Part shown: positions 8,145 through 17,420 of the stretch, piece by piece
Layout: the number at the start of each line of letters is the position of its first letter
How positions within the stretch are numbered: position 1 is the stretch's first letter
Assembly (NCBI RefSeq): GCF_900099815.1
Contig: NZ_FNCW01000011.1
Coordinates: 39,856-103,855, forward strand
Reading direction: 5' to 3'
Source: Psychroflexus sediminis
Lineage (GTDB): Bacteria > Bacteroidota > Bacteroidia > Flavobacteriales > Flavobacteriaceae
DNA: 64,000 nucleotides
The notes under the pieces: model-generated
Databases searched by the model: none
What the model was told of the DNA's origin: nothing
What the model saw: the letters and a program-made list of their open reading frames with translations, nothing else
Made by a program: the position numbers and the translations under genes

Positions 8145-8843
8145 ATGAAAAAGAATATATTACTTATTGGAGGATCTAAAGGAATAGGTCTAGAAATCGT
8201 AAAACAACTAAGTGCAGATCACAATATTATCGTGGCCTCTAGAAGTGATGAAAACTTATCGGACTACGATGTAACATATCACAAATTTGATGCGTTAACC
8301 GATGATATCTCAGAATTGGATTTACCAGATACTTTAGATGGCTTGGTATATTGTCCTGGAACTATAAACTTAAAGCCATTCAAGATGATGAAGCCCGAAA
8401 TTTTTGAGGAAGATTTTCAGCTTAATTTTTTAAGCCTGGTAAAAGTAACCCAAGGCGTTCTTTCAAAACTCAAAAATTCGGATCAAGCGAGCATTGTTTA
8501 TTTCAGTACTGTAGCTGTTCAATCTGGAATGGCATTTCATACCAGCGTTGCTGCTGCAAAAGGCGCTATTGAAGGTTTTGCAAGAGCACTTGCCGCCGAA
8601 TATGCTCCGTCTTTTAGAGTGAATGTGGTAGCTCCTTCGCTTGTAAACTCTCAACTTGCCGGAAAGCTTTTAGGAAGTGATAAGAAAAAGGAAAAAATGG
8701 ATGAAAAGCATCCCCTGAAACGTGTTGGTGAACCCTCAGATATAGGTAAAATTGCAAGTTTCCTTCTTTCCGATGATTCCTCTTGGATTACTGGACAAGT
8801 CCTCGGAGTAGATGGAGGTATGGGTAGTTTAAATATGAATTAA
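8145..8843 (+). CDS. SDR-family protein lacking the catalytic tyrosine
   Basis: A 232-residue Rossmann-fold protein. The nucleotide-binding GGSKGIG is at 9-15, the active-site Ser is probably Ser121 (YFSTVA), and the C-terminus has the usual RVNVVAPS and GQVLGVDGG motifs. The YxxxK motif is altered: Lys139 is kept (SVAAAKGA) but residue 135 is Val instead of Tyr. The NNAG motif is also changed (YCPG near 69-72). Classical dehydrogenase chemistry is therefore doubtful, and cofactor binding or a non-redox role is possible. It forms a pair with the SRPBCC gene and is followed by a strong terminator. Confidence 0.88.
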   Translation: MKKNILLIGGSKGIGLEIVKQLSADHNIIVASRSDENLSDYDVTYHKFDALTDDISELDLPDTLDGLVYCPGTINLKPFKMMKPEIFEEDFQLNFLSLVKVTQGVLSKLKNSDQASIVYFSTVAVQSGMAFHTSVAAAKGAIEGFARALAAEYAPSFRVNVVAPSLVNSQLAGKLLGSDKKKEKMDEKHPLKRVGEPSDIGKIASFLLSDDSSWITGQVLGVDGGMGSLNMN

Positions 8844-8862
8844 TTTTAACTGAATTTCCTAT

Positions 8863-8901
8863 AATCTTCTTGTAAGTTGAATTCTTACAAGAAGATTTTT
8901 T
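8863..8901 (+). terminator. Intrinsic terminator after the SDR gene
   Basis: A perfect 14-bp stem (8863-8876 with 8884-8897), a 7-base loop TTGAATT and a T-run. It should end the SRPBCC-SDR transcript before the photolyase gene. Confidence 0.85.
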
Positions 8902-8929
8902 AATTTAATACCCCGTAAAAAGTTAAATA

Positions 8930-10237
8930 ATGAGTGAGAAAGTCAGAGTTTTTTGGTTTAGAAGAGATATGCGTTTTGAAGATAATGTCGGTTTATATCA
9001 TGCCTTATCCGGAGACTTTCCGGTTCTTCCTGTGTTTATATTCGACCGGCATATCTTAGATGAACTACCAAAGGATGATGCTCGTGTGACTTTTATTCAC
9101 GATGAATTACAAAAGATGAGGTCACATCTTCAAGACCAGTTTGGATCTTCAATAGCTACTTATCACGATACTCCAGAAAATGCTTTCAAGGAACTCATCG
9201 AAGATTTCGATATCGAAGCTGTTTACGCCAACAGGGATTACGAACCTTATGCCTACAAGCGCGATGCAAATATCAACGCCTTATTGGCTCAAAACGGTAT
9301 TGAATTTCACGATTTTAAAGATCAGGTGATTTTTGAAAAAACCGAAGTGGAGAAAAATGATGGAGGCATGTACCTGGTTTTCACGCCTTATATGAAACAG
9401 TGGAAAAAAGAATTTGAAAATATCGATTTCAAAACTTTCCCTTCGGAAGACTTACTCGAAAATACTTATAAAAATTCGCGATTACCTAATCTCTCTTTAT
9501 CGGATATGGGTTTTGAAAAATCTTCCATAAAAGTTCCTGAACATAATTTTGACAAAGAACTGCTTAAAAATTATGAAGATACCAGAAACATTCCTTCCAT
9601 AGAAGGAACTTCAAGATTGAGTCCCTATTTGAGATTTGGCACTATAGGTTACAGAAAAGTGGTTGAAAAAGCCCTGTCTGTCAAAAATGAAGCCTTTTTA
9701 GATGAACTGATCTGGAGAGAATTTTACAAAGCCATTTTACACAATTATCCAGAGACTCAGGAAAGAGCTTTCAAGCCAAAATATGATCGTATAGAATGGA
9801 GAAATAATGAAGAAGAGTTTGAAAAATGGAAAACGGGTCAAACGGGCTACCCCATTGTAGACGCAGGAATGCGACAACTGAATGAAACGGGGTGGATGCA
9901 TAATCGCCTGAGGATGGTCGTAGGAAGTTTCTTATGTAAGCATTTACTGATTGACTGGCGCTGGGGTGAAGCTTATTTTGCGGAAAAGCTTCTCGATTAT
10001 GAAATGTCATCCAATGTTGGGGGCTGGCAGTGGGTAGCAGGTTCTGGTGTGGATGCAGCACCTTATTTCAGAGTATTCAACCCCTATTCTCAAACCGATC
10101 GGTTTGATAAAGATAAAAAATACATCAAGAAATGGGTTCCGGAATTTGATAGCGACAAATATCCCGAGCCTATGGTTGAGCATAAACCAGCGCGAGAGCG
10201 TTGTTTAGAAACCTATAAGGAAGCTGTAAAAAATTAA
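8930..10237 (+). CDS. phrB: Class I deoxyribodipyrimidine (CPD) photolyase
   Basis: A 435-residue light-driven DNA repair enzyme that splits cyclobutane pyrimidine dimers using reduced FAD. The antenna domain begins with VFWFRRDMRFEDN. The FAD domain has the phosphate-contact segment EGTSRLSPYLRFG, the conserved WMHNRLRM, and GGWQWVAGSG at about 364-373 followed by DAAPYFRVFNP, all close to the E. coli enzyme. The active-site Asn-His context looks complete. It is followed 15 bases later by a divergent cryptochrome homologue, probably in the same transcript. Confidence 0.95.
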   Translation: MSEKVRVFWFRRDMRFEDNVGLYHALSGDFPVLPVFIFDRHILDELPKDDARVTFIHDELQKMRSHLQDQFGSSIATYHDTPENAFKELIEDFDIEAVYANRDYEPYAYKRDANINALLAQNGIEFHDFKDQVIFEKTEVEKNDGGMYLVFTPYMKQWKKEFENIDFKTFPSEDLLENTYKNSRLPNLSLSDMGFEKSSIKVPEHNFDKELLKNYEDTRNIPSIEGTSRLSPYLRFGTIGYRKVVEKALSVKNEAFLDELIWREFYKAILHNYPETQERAFKPKYDRIEWRNNEEEFEKWKTGQTGYPIVDAGMRQLNETGWMHNRLRMVVGSFLCKHLLIDWRWGEAYFAEKLLDYEMSSNVGGWQWVAGSGVDAAPYFRVFNPYSQTDRFDKDKKYIKKWVPEFDSDKYPEPMVEHKPARERCLETYKEAVKN

Positions 10238-10252
10238 GCCTTTAATAGTTTG

Positions 10253-11713
10253 ATGATGGTAAATGTTGTTTGGCTGAAAAGGGATTTGAGATTGCAAGAC
10301 CATGCCCCACTTCATGACGCCTTACAGAAAAGCCAGCCTGTAGTCTTACTTTATGTCTTTGAACCTTTACTATTAAATGATCCGCATTACAGCAAGCGGC
10401 ATTTTAGATTCATCAAAGAGTCTTTAAAGGAACTACAACAGGAGTTGACAGCCTGTCAGACTCAGGTTTTGATTGTAAAATCCTCTGCTGAAGAGGCTTT
10501 CCGAAACCTTCATGAGCAGTTAAAAATCAAAGCCGTCTATTCTCATCAGGAAACCGGCATAAATATCACCTACCAAAGAGATAAAAGATTAAAACTTTGG
10601 TTCAACTCTGAAGGCATACAGTGGAAAGAATTTATCACTAACGGCGTTATTCGGGGACTAAAAAACAGAAAAACCTGGGTGAACTCTTGGGAAAATTTCA
10701 TGAATCAGGATCCTGTCCCTTTTTCTGCCAGTCCGGGACAGTTTATCAGTCATTCCAGCATACAAAAATTACAGTGCCATTTTGAGGATGTAGATATTTC
10801 GACTGAAAGAGATACGAATTTTCAAAAAGGAGGCCGATCTACTGCGCTGCGCTATCTCAGAAGCTTTTTAGAAGAACGCTATCCGAATTATCAAACTCAC
10901 ATTTCCAAACCCCTTTTAGCCAGAAAATCCTGCAGCCGTTTGTCGCCTTATATCGCCTGGGGAAATTTGTCGATGAGAGAAGTTATTCATGCCTCCATGC
11001 AGCTTGAATCCAAAACCAAATACAAACAAGCCCTGAGTCAGTTTCAATCCAGACTGAGGTGGCAGGCCCACTTCATCCAAAAATTTGAAATGGAATCCAA
11101 GGCCGAATTTCAAAATTTCAATTCTGCTTTCAATATCCTCAAACAACCCAAACAGGAAGAGTTAATCAAAGCCTGGAAAGAAGGTCAAACAGGCTTTCCC
11201 CTTGTGGATGCAAGCATGCGCTGCCTGATCCAAACCGGTTATCTCAACTTCAGAATGAGAGCGCTTTTGGTTTCCTTTTTCACCCACCTGCTTTGGCAAA
11301 AATGGCAGGAAGCCTCAGAGCATTTAGCCAGTTTGTTTTTAGATTTTGAACCGGGCATCCATTATCCTCAATTGCAGATGCAGGCTGGGACCACCGGTAT
11401 TCACACCCTGCGAATTTACAATCCGGTTAAAAACTCATATAAGCACGATGCTGAAGGTGAGTTTATTCTGAAATATATTCCGGAATTAAAATCAATTCCA
11501 CGAGAATTTATACATGAGCCCTGGAAATTAACCACCATGGAACAAGACATGTATGGTTTTCAACTTGGTGAAGATTATCCAAAACCCATTGTCGATCTGG
11601 AAGTTTCACGCCAATTTGCCTCCGATTCCATCTGGAGGATTATTCAGTCTGAACGATCTAAAGTTGAAGGTAAAAAAATCCTGAAAAGACATACGATAAG
11701 AGGCCGTCATTAA
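10253..11713 (+). CDS. Divergent cryptochrome/photolyase-family protein
   Basis: A 486-residue protein with the N-terminal antenna-domain pattern [15 protein letters not shown] and a recognisable FAD-binding C-terminal half ([36 protein letters not shown]). Compared with the adjacent photolyase, key repair-site segments are changed: the N-R-L-R-M segment reads NFRMRA, and the GGWQW region reads YPQLQMQAG. It may therefore be a sensory cryptochrome or a photolyase of altered specificity. Start choice: TTG at 10250 and ATGs at 10253 and 10256 are in frame; the first ATG is preferred. It overlaps the convergent kdsB end by 4 bases. Confidence 0.88.
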   Translation: MMVNVVWLKRDLRLQDHAPLHDALQKSQPVVLLYVFEPLLLNDPHYSKRHFRFIKESLKELQQELTACQTQVLIVKSSAEEAFRNLHEQLKIKAVYSHQETGINITYQRDKRLKLWFNSEGIQWKEFITNGVIRGLKNRKTWVNSWENFMNQDPVPFSASPGQFISHSSIQKLQCHFEDVDISTERDTNFQKGGRSTALRYLRSFLEERYPNYQTHISKPLLARKSCSRLSPYIAWGNLSMREVIHASMQLESKTKYKQALSQFQSRLRWQAHFIQKFEMESKAEFQNFNSAFNILKQPKQEELIKAWKEGQTGFPLVDASMRCLIQTGYLNFRMRALLVSFFTHLLWQKWQEASEHLASLFLDFEPGIHYPQLQMQAGTTGIHTLRIYNPVKNSYKHDAEGEFILKYIPELKSIPREFIHEPWKLTTMEQDMYGFQLGEDYPKPIVDLEVSRQFASDSIWRIIQSERSKVEGKKILKRHTIRGRH

Positions 11714-12450
11714 TCGAATTTCAGCCTTGCTTTTTCCAGATCTTCAGGCGTATCAATGCCAATACTCACTTCTTGAGTTTCCACCATTTTGATGGTTTTC
11801 CCATTTTCCAAATAGCGAATGCATTCAATTTTTTCTGAAGCTTCCAGGGGGCTCATCGGTAAATTATAAAACGCCATTAAGGCTTCTTTTCTAAAGGCAT
11901 AAATACCTACATGCTTAAAATAATCTACCTCTACATCTTTAGCCCTGTGAAACGGGATTGGGGATCTCGAAAAGTAAAGGGCAAAATTGTTTAAATCTGT
12001 TATGACTTTGACCTGATTTGGATTCACAATATCTTCTTCAGAAGTCAACTTAACTTTTAGTGAAGCCAAATCGATAATTTTATCGGTATCCTTTTCAAAA
12101 ACATTCAGCAGCTGACTCAGTGCTTTTTCATTGATAAAGGGTTCATCGCCCTGTACGTTGATAACGATGTCCACATCCATAGATTCTACGGCTTCAGCAA
12201 TACGATCACTGCCACACTCATGCTCTTTTTGACTCATCATAGCTTTGCCTCCCTGCTTTTCAATTTCAGAAAAAATAAGTTCAGAATCGGTCACAACATA
12301 AACTTCATCAAAAAGCCCGGTATTTTTGGCAGCCTCATAAGTTCTGACTATCACCGGTTTCCCGGCCAGGTCCTGCATTAATTTCCCGGGAAACCTTGCC
12401 GCCTGATAGCGGGCAGGAATCATGGCTATCACTTTAAAAGGTTTTGACAT
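11710..12450 (-). CDS. kdsB: 3-deoxy-manno-octulosonate cytidylyltransferase
   Basis: A 246-residue cytosolic enzyme that makes CMP-Kdo, the activated sugar for lipopolysaccharide inner core. The N-terminal nucleotidyltransferase motif [14 protein letters not shown] (about 11-24), the [10 protein letters not shown] segment near 97 and SRSPIPFHR near 160 are diagnostic, and the length is standard. It follows the helicase gene by 23 bases on the same strand and may share its promoter. Confidence 0.96.
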   Translation of the reverse strand: MSKPFKVIAMIPARYQAARFPGKLMQDLAGKPVIVRTYEAAKNTGLFDEVYVVTDSELIFSEIEKQGGKAMMSQKEHECGSDRIAEAVESMDVDIVINVQGDEPFINEKALSQLLNVFEKDTDKIIDLASLKVKLTSEEDIVNPNQVKVITDLNNFALYFSRSPIPFHRAKDVEVDYFKHVGIYAFRKEALMAFYNLPMSPLEASEKIECIRYLENGKTIKMVETQEVSIGIDTPEDLEKARLKFD

Positions 12451-12473
12451 AATTAGTGTTTATAATATAGAAT

Positions 12474-13907
12474 TCACAATTGTTTGTCGCTAAAGAAATC
12501 ATCCTTAAAGCCGATTAAATACAGCTTTTCTTTAGCACGTGTACAGGCTGTATACAGCCATCTGAGATAATCTTTGGTGATTCCCTCCGGCAAATAGGGC
12601 TGTTCTACAAAGACGGTGTCCCACTGCCCCCCCTGCGACTTGTGGCAGGTAATGGCATAGCTGAACTTTACCTGCAATGCATTGAAAAATGGGTTCTGTT
12701 TCACCTTCAGAAATTTCTTGTATTTAGAGGTGATGTCCTGATAATCCTTCATGACTTCCTGATAAAGCTGGTTGGACTTTTCATAGGGCAGTGACGGAGA
12801 ATTCAGACTTAAGGTATCCAGCATGATCACGGTTTCAAAGGGTTTCATTTTGGGATAGTCCACCATTTGGACGTTTACCTCCGCAAATCTAAACCCATAT
12901 AGTTCTTTTATACCAAAAATCTCCAGGATTTCCACGATATCTCCATTGGCAATAAATCCGGCATCACTTTTAGGCTTGACCCAAAAATAATTGTTTTTGA
13001 CAACCATCAAAAAGTCTCCCGGAGCGATTTCATCTTCTCTTAGAAGTATCCGACTTCGTATTTGTTCATTGTAAAGATTTGCTCTTTTGTTGGACCTTAC
13101 AATGATAGCGGTTTCCTCGTGTCCCAGATTATCATAAGCTTCGTTGATGGCATCCAAAATTTCATAACCGTCCACAAGCCTGACCATATCGGATTTATCT
13201 GAAAGTTGAAATTTGAAACTTTCAAAATCCTCATCTTCAATGGTTTCCCGTATTTTGGTAGCATTCAAAAGGATACTGCTTTCCAGTCGCTGTCGGACTA
13301 CTTCATCTAGCTCCACGGGTATCACGTCCATTTGGTAATGATTTGTCAAGGTTTTTTCATCTAAAGCCGGACTCAAATTAGATTTAACCGGGGGTAACTG
13401 TGCTGTATCCCCTATAAAAATCAACTTACAATTATCTCCGGAATAGACATACTCCATAAGATCATCCAAGACAGAGCCTTTGTTAAAAAGTTGATCACCA
13501 CTGGGAAAATCTGGTATCATCGATGCCTCATCTACAATAAAAATGGTGTTTTTATGCTTGTTGACCTGGGGTACAAATTCAATTCCACCCCCTGTTGTAC
13601 TTTTGGGCTGGTATATTTTACGATGTATAGTTTGTGCGTATTGATTGCTGTAATTTGAAATCACTTTGGCTGCACGTCCGGTAGGAGCTGCTAGAATTAC
13701 CTTTTTTTTCACCTTCCAGATGTTCTTGACCAAGGTCCCTATGATGGTTGTTTTTCCTGTCCCCGCATAACCTTTTAGTAAGAAAATGCGATCCACTGAA
13801 GTTTCCAGCACAAATTTTGCCAGAAGTTGTAAAGTGAGATCTTGCTTGGGTGTAGGAAGATGTCCAAAATCAGATTTGAGTATTTTGTAAAACTCTTGAT
13901 TATCCAT
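12474..13907 (-). CDS. RecD-like ATP-dependent DNA helicase (SF1)
   Basis: A 477-residue superfamily 1 helicase. Walker A is GYAGTGKTT at 46-54, Walker B is FIVDEASM, motif III is FIGDTAQLPPV, and the C-terminal UvrD-like motif contains AITCHKSQGGQW and the final YTACTRAK. This matches the compact RecD2/Pif1-related helicases common in Bacteroidota. The exact DNA transaction is not known. A possible -7 box TATATTTG on the minus strand (13940-13933) lies 26 bases upstream. Confidence 0.88.
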   Translation of the reverse strand: MDNQEFYKILKSDFGHLPTPKQDLTLQLLAKFVLETSVDRIFLLKGYAGTGKTTIIGTLVKNIWKVKKKVILAAPTGRAAKVISNYSNQYAQTIHRKIYQPKSTTGGGIEFVPQVNKHKNTIFIVDEASMIPDFPSGDQLFNKGSVLDDLMEYVYSGDNCKLIFIGDTAQLPPVKSNLSPALDEKTLTNHYQMDVIPVELDEVVRQRLESSILLNATKIRETIEDEDFESFKFQLSDKSDMVRLVDGYEILDAINEAYDNLGHEETAIIVRSNKRANLYNEQIRSRILLREDEIAPGDFLMVVKNNYFWVKPKSDAGFIANGDIVEILEIFGIKELYGFRFAEVNVQMVDYPKMKPFETVIMLDTLSLNSPSLPYEKSNQLYQEVMKDYQDITSKYKKFLKVKQNPFFNALQVKFSYAITCHKSQGGQWDTVFVEQPYLPEGITKDYLRWLYTACTRAKEKLYLIGFKDDFFSDKQL

Positions 13908-13932
13908 AAATGAGGTTATCGTACAAAAATTT

Positions 13933-13940
13933 CAAATATA
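13933..13940 (-). promoter_or_regulatory. Possible -7 element for the helicase-kdsB unit
   Basis: TATATTTG on the minus strand fits TAnnTTTG. No -33 TTTG is found at the ideal distance. Confidence 0.35.
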
Positions 13941-13964
13941 AGCACGATTTTTAAGTGCTATACT

Positions 13965-13993
13965 TTTGTGATTGAAAAAAAGTTGTAGTTTTG
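13965..13993 (+). promoter_or_regulatory. Promoter of the gene at 14024
   Basis: TTTG at 13965-13968 and TAGTTTTG at 13986-13993 fit the Bacteroidota -33/-7 pattern with a 17-base spacer, 2 shorter than ideal. The ATG follows about 30 bases later. Confidence 0.5.
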
Positions 13994-14023
13994 CTTTTAT
14001 CAAAAAACTCTTAATTATAAGTT

Positions 14024-14671
14024 ATGAAGATAGTATTACAGATTGTACTTTGGGTTGTCATCGGTGTTTTAGGCTATTATGTATATAATGCTGTTTATGG
14101 ACCTGTAGAGTTTAACAAGATTAAAGACAAACGTTTCGTAGATGTTGTTGAGAAAATGAAAGACATTCGTGAAGCTCAATTAGCCCATGAAGAAATTATA
14201 GGCAATTATGAGGATAGTTTTGAGGATCTCATAAAATTCATTGACACTGCCCAATATGTTATCACGCAAAGAAAAGATACCACTTTCCTTGATGAAGAAT
14301 ACAGAAGAATCTACGGAGTCGACAAATATATTGAAGATGTGGTGATCGATACCTTAGGCTTTGCATCCGTTAGAGATTCTATTTTTGATGAGTCTGAAGA
14401 TTACAGCGATTTGATGTATATTCCTCATACAGATAATAAAAAGTTTGAAATGAAAGCCGGCTATCTTGAAGAAGATGGGAAAAAGATCCCTGTTTTTGAA
14501 GTCAGAGCTCCAAAAGATTTTATCTTATCAGATCTTAATCAGGATCTTGTCATGCAGGAAAAACAAATCAAATCTGTGGACGGTGTAGATGGTCCTGCAA
14601 TAACTGTAGGCTCCATGAATCAAGTCAACACCAGTGGAAACTGGCCTAAAAACTTTGGTAAAACTAAATGA
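14024..14671 (+). CDS. Membrane-anchored protein of unknown function
   Basis: A 215-residue protein with one N-terminal membrane segment (about 3-23) and an otherwise acidic soluble domain, presumably extracytoplasmic. No enzyme motif is visible. The gene ends ATGA, overlapping the DUF3822 start by 4 bases, and rsmD follows. This fixed neighbourhood is familiar from Flavobacteria, which supports a real conserved gene, but the function is unknown. Confidence 0.8.
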   Translation: MKIVLQIVLWVVIGVLGYYVYNAVYGPVEFNKIKDKRFVDVVEKMKDIREAQLAHEEIIGNYEDSFEDLIKFIDTAQYVITQRKDTTFLDEEYRRIYGVDKYIEDVVIDTLGFASVRDSIFDESEDYSDLMYIPHTDNKKFEMKAGYLEEDGKKIPVFEVRAPKDFILSDLNQDLVMQEKQIKSVDGVDGPAITVGSMNQVNTSGNWPKNFGKTK

Positions 14672-15468
14672 TGAGTGTAAGCTCAACATATCCTATACAC
14701 AGATTATCCATCTTCATTTTACAAGATGGATTTTCTTTTTTATTCACAGACGCTCTTCATTCACCCCTTGCTTTTGAAAACTTCAATCTCGACGGCTCTC
14801 ATTCAACTGCAAAACTCCTGAAGTTATTAAAAACACAGATTACTTCAGACTTCGTAGACACTAAAAAGGTAGGAACTCTAGAAGTTATTTATGCCAATCC
14901 ACAATTCAGTATTGTTCCTCAGGCTTATTTTGAAGAATCTCATCTGCCTCATTACCTAAAATACAGCTCCAAGCTCATTGAAGGCGACGATTTTTCCTAT
15001 GACGAGATCTTGTCTATTCAAGCCAACACGGTTTATATCCCGTATGTAAACATCAATAATTATCTTTTTGACGTTTTTGGAAGTTTCAAGTTTACTCACG
15101 TTTTTACAGGCTTAATTGAGAAAGCTTACAAAAAAAGTCTGTCTTACAAAGAGTACGTAAGAATTCATGTAAGTCGTCATCATATTTATTTTGCAGCTTT
15201 CAGAAATCAAAAAATGCTTTTGGCCAATGCCTTTGCTTTTGAAACCGCTGAAGATTTCGCCTATTATGTCCTGTTTACCATTAATGAATTAAATCTGAAC
15301 CGCGAAGAAGTCAGCATTGAGTTTACAGGAGCCTTTAAGAATACCGAAGAAAATCCAGCTCTAAACATTCTTTATACCTATCTAAAACATCTTTCATTTT
15401 CCAATGCAGATGCTTTACCTCAATTTGAAAATCAAGAAGGGTTTCAAGAGCATTTTAATTTATTATAA
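14668..15468 (+). CDS. DUF3822-family protein
   Basis: A 266-residue cytosolic protein of the Bacteroidota family DUF3822, recognised by its start (YPIHRLSIFILQDGFSFL), the QAYFEE segment and its constant place directly upstream of rsmD. The pattern of repeated beta-strand and helix segments is compatible with an actin-like ATPase fold, but that is a weak inference. Function unknown. It is translationally coupled to the preceding gene and 3 bases from rsmD. Confidence 0.85.
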   Translation: MMSVSSTYPIHRLSIFILQDGFSFLFTDALHSPLAFENFNLDGSHSTAKLLKLLKTQITSDFVDTKKVGTLEVIYANPQFSIVPQAYFEESHLPHYLKYSSKLIEGDDFSYDEILSIQANTVYIPYVNINNYLFDVFGSFKFTHVFTGLIEKAYKKSLSYKEYVRIHVSRHHIYFAAFRNQKMLLANAFAFETAEDFAYYVLFTINELNLNREEVSIEFTGAFKNTEENPALNILYTYLKHLSFSNADALPQFENQEGFQEHFNLL

Positions 15469-15471
15469 TCT

Positions 15472-16014
15472 ATGAGAATTGTATCCGGACGTCTTAAAGG
15501 AAGACGATTAATCGCCCCCAAAAAACTTCCTGTAAGACCAACAACCGACATGGCTAAGGAAGCGCTTTTCAATATTTTAAACAACAGAATTCGCTTTCAA
15601 GAGCTTGAAGTCATTGACTTGTTTGCAGGAATCGGAAGTATTTCTTTTGAATTTATCTCCAGAGGAACGCAACGTGTCACTGCGGTTGACGCTAATATCG
15701 ACTGCATTAAATTCTTGACCAAAACCTCAGAGGAGCTGGATCTGGACCTGGATATCATTAAAAGTGACGTCTTTGAGTTTTTAGAAAAAACAACACTCAA
15801 AGCAGATCTGATTTTTGCAGACCCTCCTTATGATTTACCTACTGAAGAATTTGAAAAAATTGAAAACATCATAAGAGAGCGTTCGCTTTTAAATGAAGAA
15901 GGGGTTTTGATCATTGAGCATTCAAAACACACCAGTCTTCAACATATAAACACCTATTCAGAACAAAGAAAGTACGGAAATTCTGTGTTTAGTTTTTTTA
16001 AAACTCAATCTTAA
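15472..16014 (+). CDS. rsmD: 16S rRNA (guanine966-N2)-methyltransferase
   Basis: A 180-residue SAM-dependent methyltransferase acting on the small ribosomal subunit. It shows the start MRIVSGRLKGRRL, the SAM-binding VIDLFAGIGSISFE near 43-56 and the catalytic motif FADPPYD near 115-121. Length is standard. Last gene of the three-gene run beginning at 14024. Confidence 0.96.
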   Translation: MRIVSGRLKGRRLIAPKKLPVRPTTDMAKEALFNILNNRIRFQELEVIDLFAGIGSISFEFISRGTQRVTAVDANIDCIKFLTKTSEELDLDLDIIKSDVFEFLEKTTLKADLIFADPPYDLPTEEFEKIENIIRERSLLNEEGVLIIEHSKHTSLQHINTYSEQRKYGNSVFSFFKTQS

Positions 16015-16071
16015 TCCTCTATATCTTTTAAGGGAAATCATTTCTGAAAAGAATTTTAGAAACAGATTAAT

Positions 16072-16079
16072 TACCTTTG
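16072..16079 (+). promoter_or_regulatory. -7 element for the flavin reductase gene at 16093
   Basis: TACCTTTG matches TAnnTTTG. Its distance to the ATG at 16093 supports that start over the in-frame TTG at 16087. Confidence 0.45.
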
Positions 16080-16092
16080 TAAAAATTTGAAT

Positions 16093-16965
16093 ATGAAAAG
16101 CTTTTTGCCATCGGAATTAGAAACCAAAAACCTCTACGGGATGCTTTCTGGCTCTATTGGTCCACGGCCTATTGCTTTGGTGAGCACAGTAGATCAAAAT
16201 GGAGCACCAAATCTTTCGCCTTACAGCTTTTTTAACGTGTTCAGTGCGCATCCTCCTATTTTGGTTTTTTCACCCGTAAGACGAGTGAGAGACAATTCTG
16301 TAAAACACACTTTAGAAAATGCCATGCAAACGAAGGAGATTGTGATCAATGTAGTGAACTGGGATATGGTGCAGCAAGTTTCTCTTTCCAGTACTGAATA
16401 TGAACAAGGTATCAATGAATTTGAAAAATCTGGTTTTACAATGTTAGCGTCCGATCTGGTAAAACCCCCAAGAGTGAAAGAATCTCCAGTTCAATATGAA
16501 TGTAAAGTGAAAGATACAATTGCTTTAGGCGAAGAGGGGGGTGCAGGAAATTTGGTCATTGCAGAAGTGGTTAAACTTCATATTCGAGAAGATTTGCTGG
16601 ACGAAGGTTTACATATAGACCAATATAAAATTGATTTGGTAGCAAGAATGGGTGGTAACTGGTACTCTAGAGCGAATCAGGGGATGTTTGAAGTAGAAAA
16701 ACCCATTTTGAAGCAGGGAATCGGTGTTGATCAGTTGCCAAAATCAATTCGCCTGAGTTCTATCTTAACAGGAAATGATCTTGGTAAGCTTGGAAACCTG
16801 GAAGAATTACCACACCAGTCTTCCGTTCAAAATTTTATTTCCGAACATCATTTAGTAGATTTTATAGAAGAGAATACAGATGAGCAGATTCATCTCATCG
16901 CTCAGGAATATATAGAAAAAAACGAGCTTGAAAAAGCTTTACACATTTTACTCGCAAAACAATAA
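16093..16965 (+). CDS. Flavin reductase-like (FMN-binding split barrel) protein
   Basis: A 290-residue protein. The N-terminal two thirds form a flavin reductase/DIM6-type domain that binds FMN: GPRPIALVSTVD, NLSPYSFFNVFSAHPP and the VNVVNWDMVQQ segment. The C-terminal part (about 200-290) is a helical extension found in Bacteroidota members of this family. Likely substrates are flavin or small aromatics with NAD(P)H; the partner enzyme is unknown. A DUF3127 gene follows after 2 bases. Confidence 0.87.
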   Translation: MKSFLPSELETKNLYGMLSGSIGPRPIALVSTVDQNGAPNLSPYSFFNVFSAHPPILVFSPVRRVRDNSVKHTLENAMQTKEIVINVVNWDMVQQVSLSSTEYEQGINEFEKSGFTMLASDLVKPPRVKESPVQYECKVKDTIALGEEGGAGNLVIAEVVKLHIREDLLDEGLHIDQYKIDLVARMGGNWYSRANQGMFEVEKPILKQGIGVDQLPKSIRLSSILTGNDLGKLGNLEELPHQSSVQNFISEHHLVDFIEENTDEQIHLIAQEYIEKNELEKALHILLAKQ

Positions 16966-16967
16966 TT

Positions 16968-17342
16968 ATGGAAGTACAAGGAAAAATTAAAGTCTTAGGA
17001 GAAACCAAAGAATTTGGTAGTAATGGTTTTAGAAAAAGAGAAATGGTTGTGACTACCGAAGAGCAATATCCACAACACATTTTAATTGAATTTGTTCAAG
17101 ATAAAACCAACTTGCTAGATAATTTTAATGTTGGTCAAAATGTAAAAGTCGGTATTAACTTAAGAGGTCGCGAATGGGTAAGCCCGCAGGGAGAAACCAA
17201 GTATTTCAACTCTTTGAATGGCTGGAGAATTGAAAATGTAGATCAAAATAGCGCTGCTGGAGCACCACCTGTTCCGCCATCAGATCAATTTGAACCTGTA
17301 CAGGATTTGAACGATGACGATGAAGATGATTTACCATTTTAA
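16968..17342 (+). CDS. DUF3127 OB-fold-like protein
   Basis: A 124-residue protein whose first 90 residues match DUF3127 (start MEVQGKIKVLGETKEFGS, then FRKREMVVTTEEQYPQ and GREWVSPQGETKYFN). The fold is probably OB-like, and the acidic tail ending DDLPF is very like the C-terminal protein-interaction tip of single-strand DNA-binding proteins. Nucleic-acid binding is therefore plausible but unproven. It is co-transcribed with the flavin reductase gene and ends at a strong terminator. Confidence 0.88.
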   Translation: MEVQGKIKVLGETKEFGSNGFRKREMVVTTEEQYPQHILIEFVQDKTNLLDNFNVGQNVKVGINLRGREWVSPQGETKYFNSLNGWRIENVDQNSAAGAPPVPPSDQFEPVQDLNDDDEDDLPF

Positions 17343-17364
17343 ATAAATCCTTTCGAAAAAATTC

Positions 17365-17397
17365 AAGCTCTAGAAATATTTCTAGAGCTTTTTTTAT
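17365..17397 (+). terminator. Intrinsic terminator after DUF3127 gene
   Basis: A perfect 26-base palindrome (17365-17377 pairing with 17378-17390) followed by a T-run. Confidence 0.85.
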
Positions 17398-17420
17398 TTT
17401 TACACCTCATATTTTAAACT

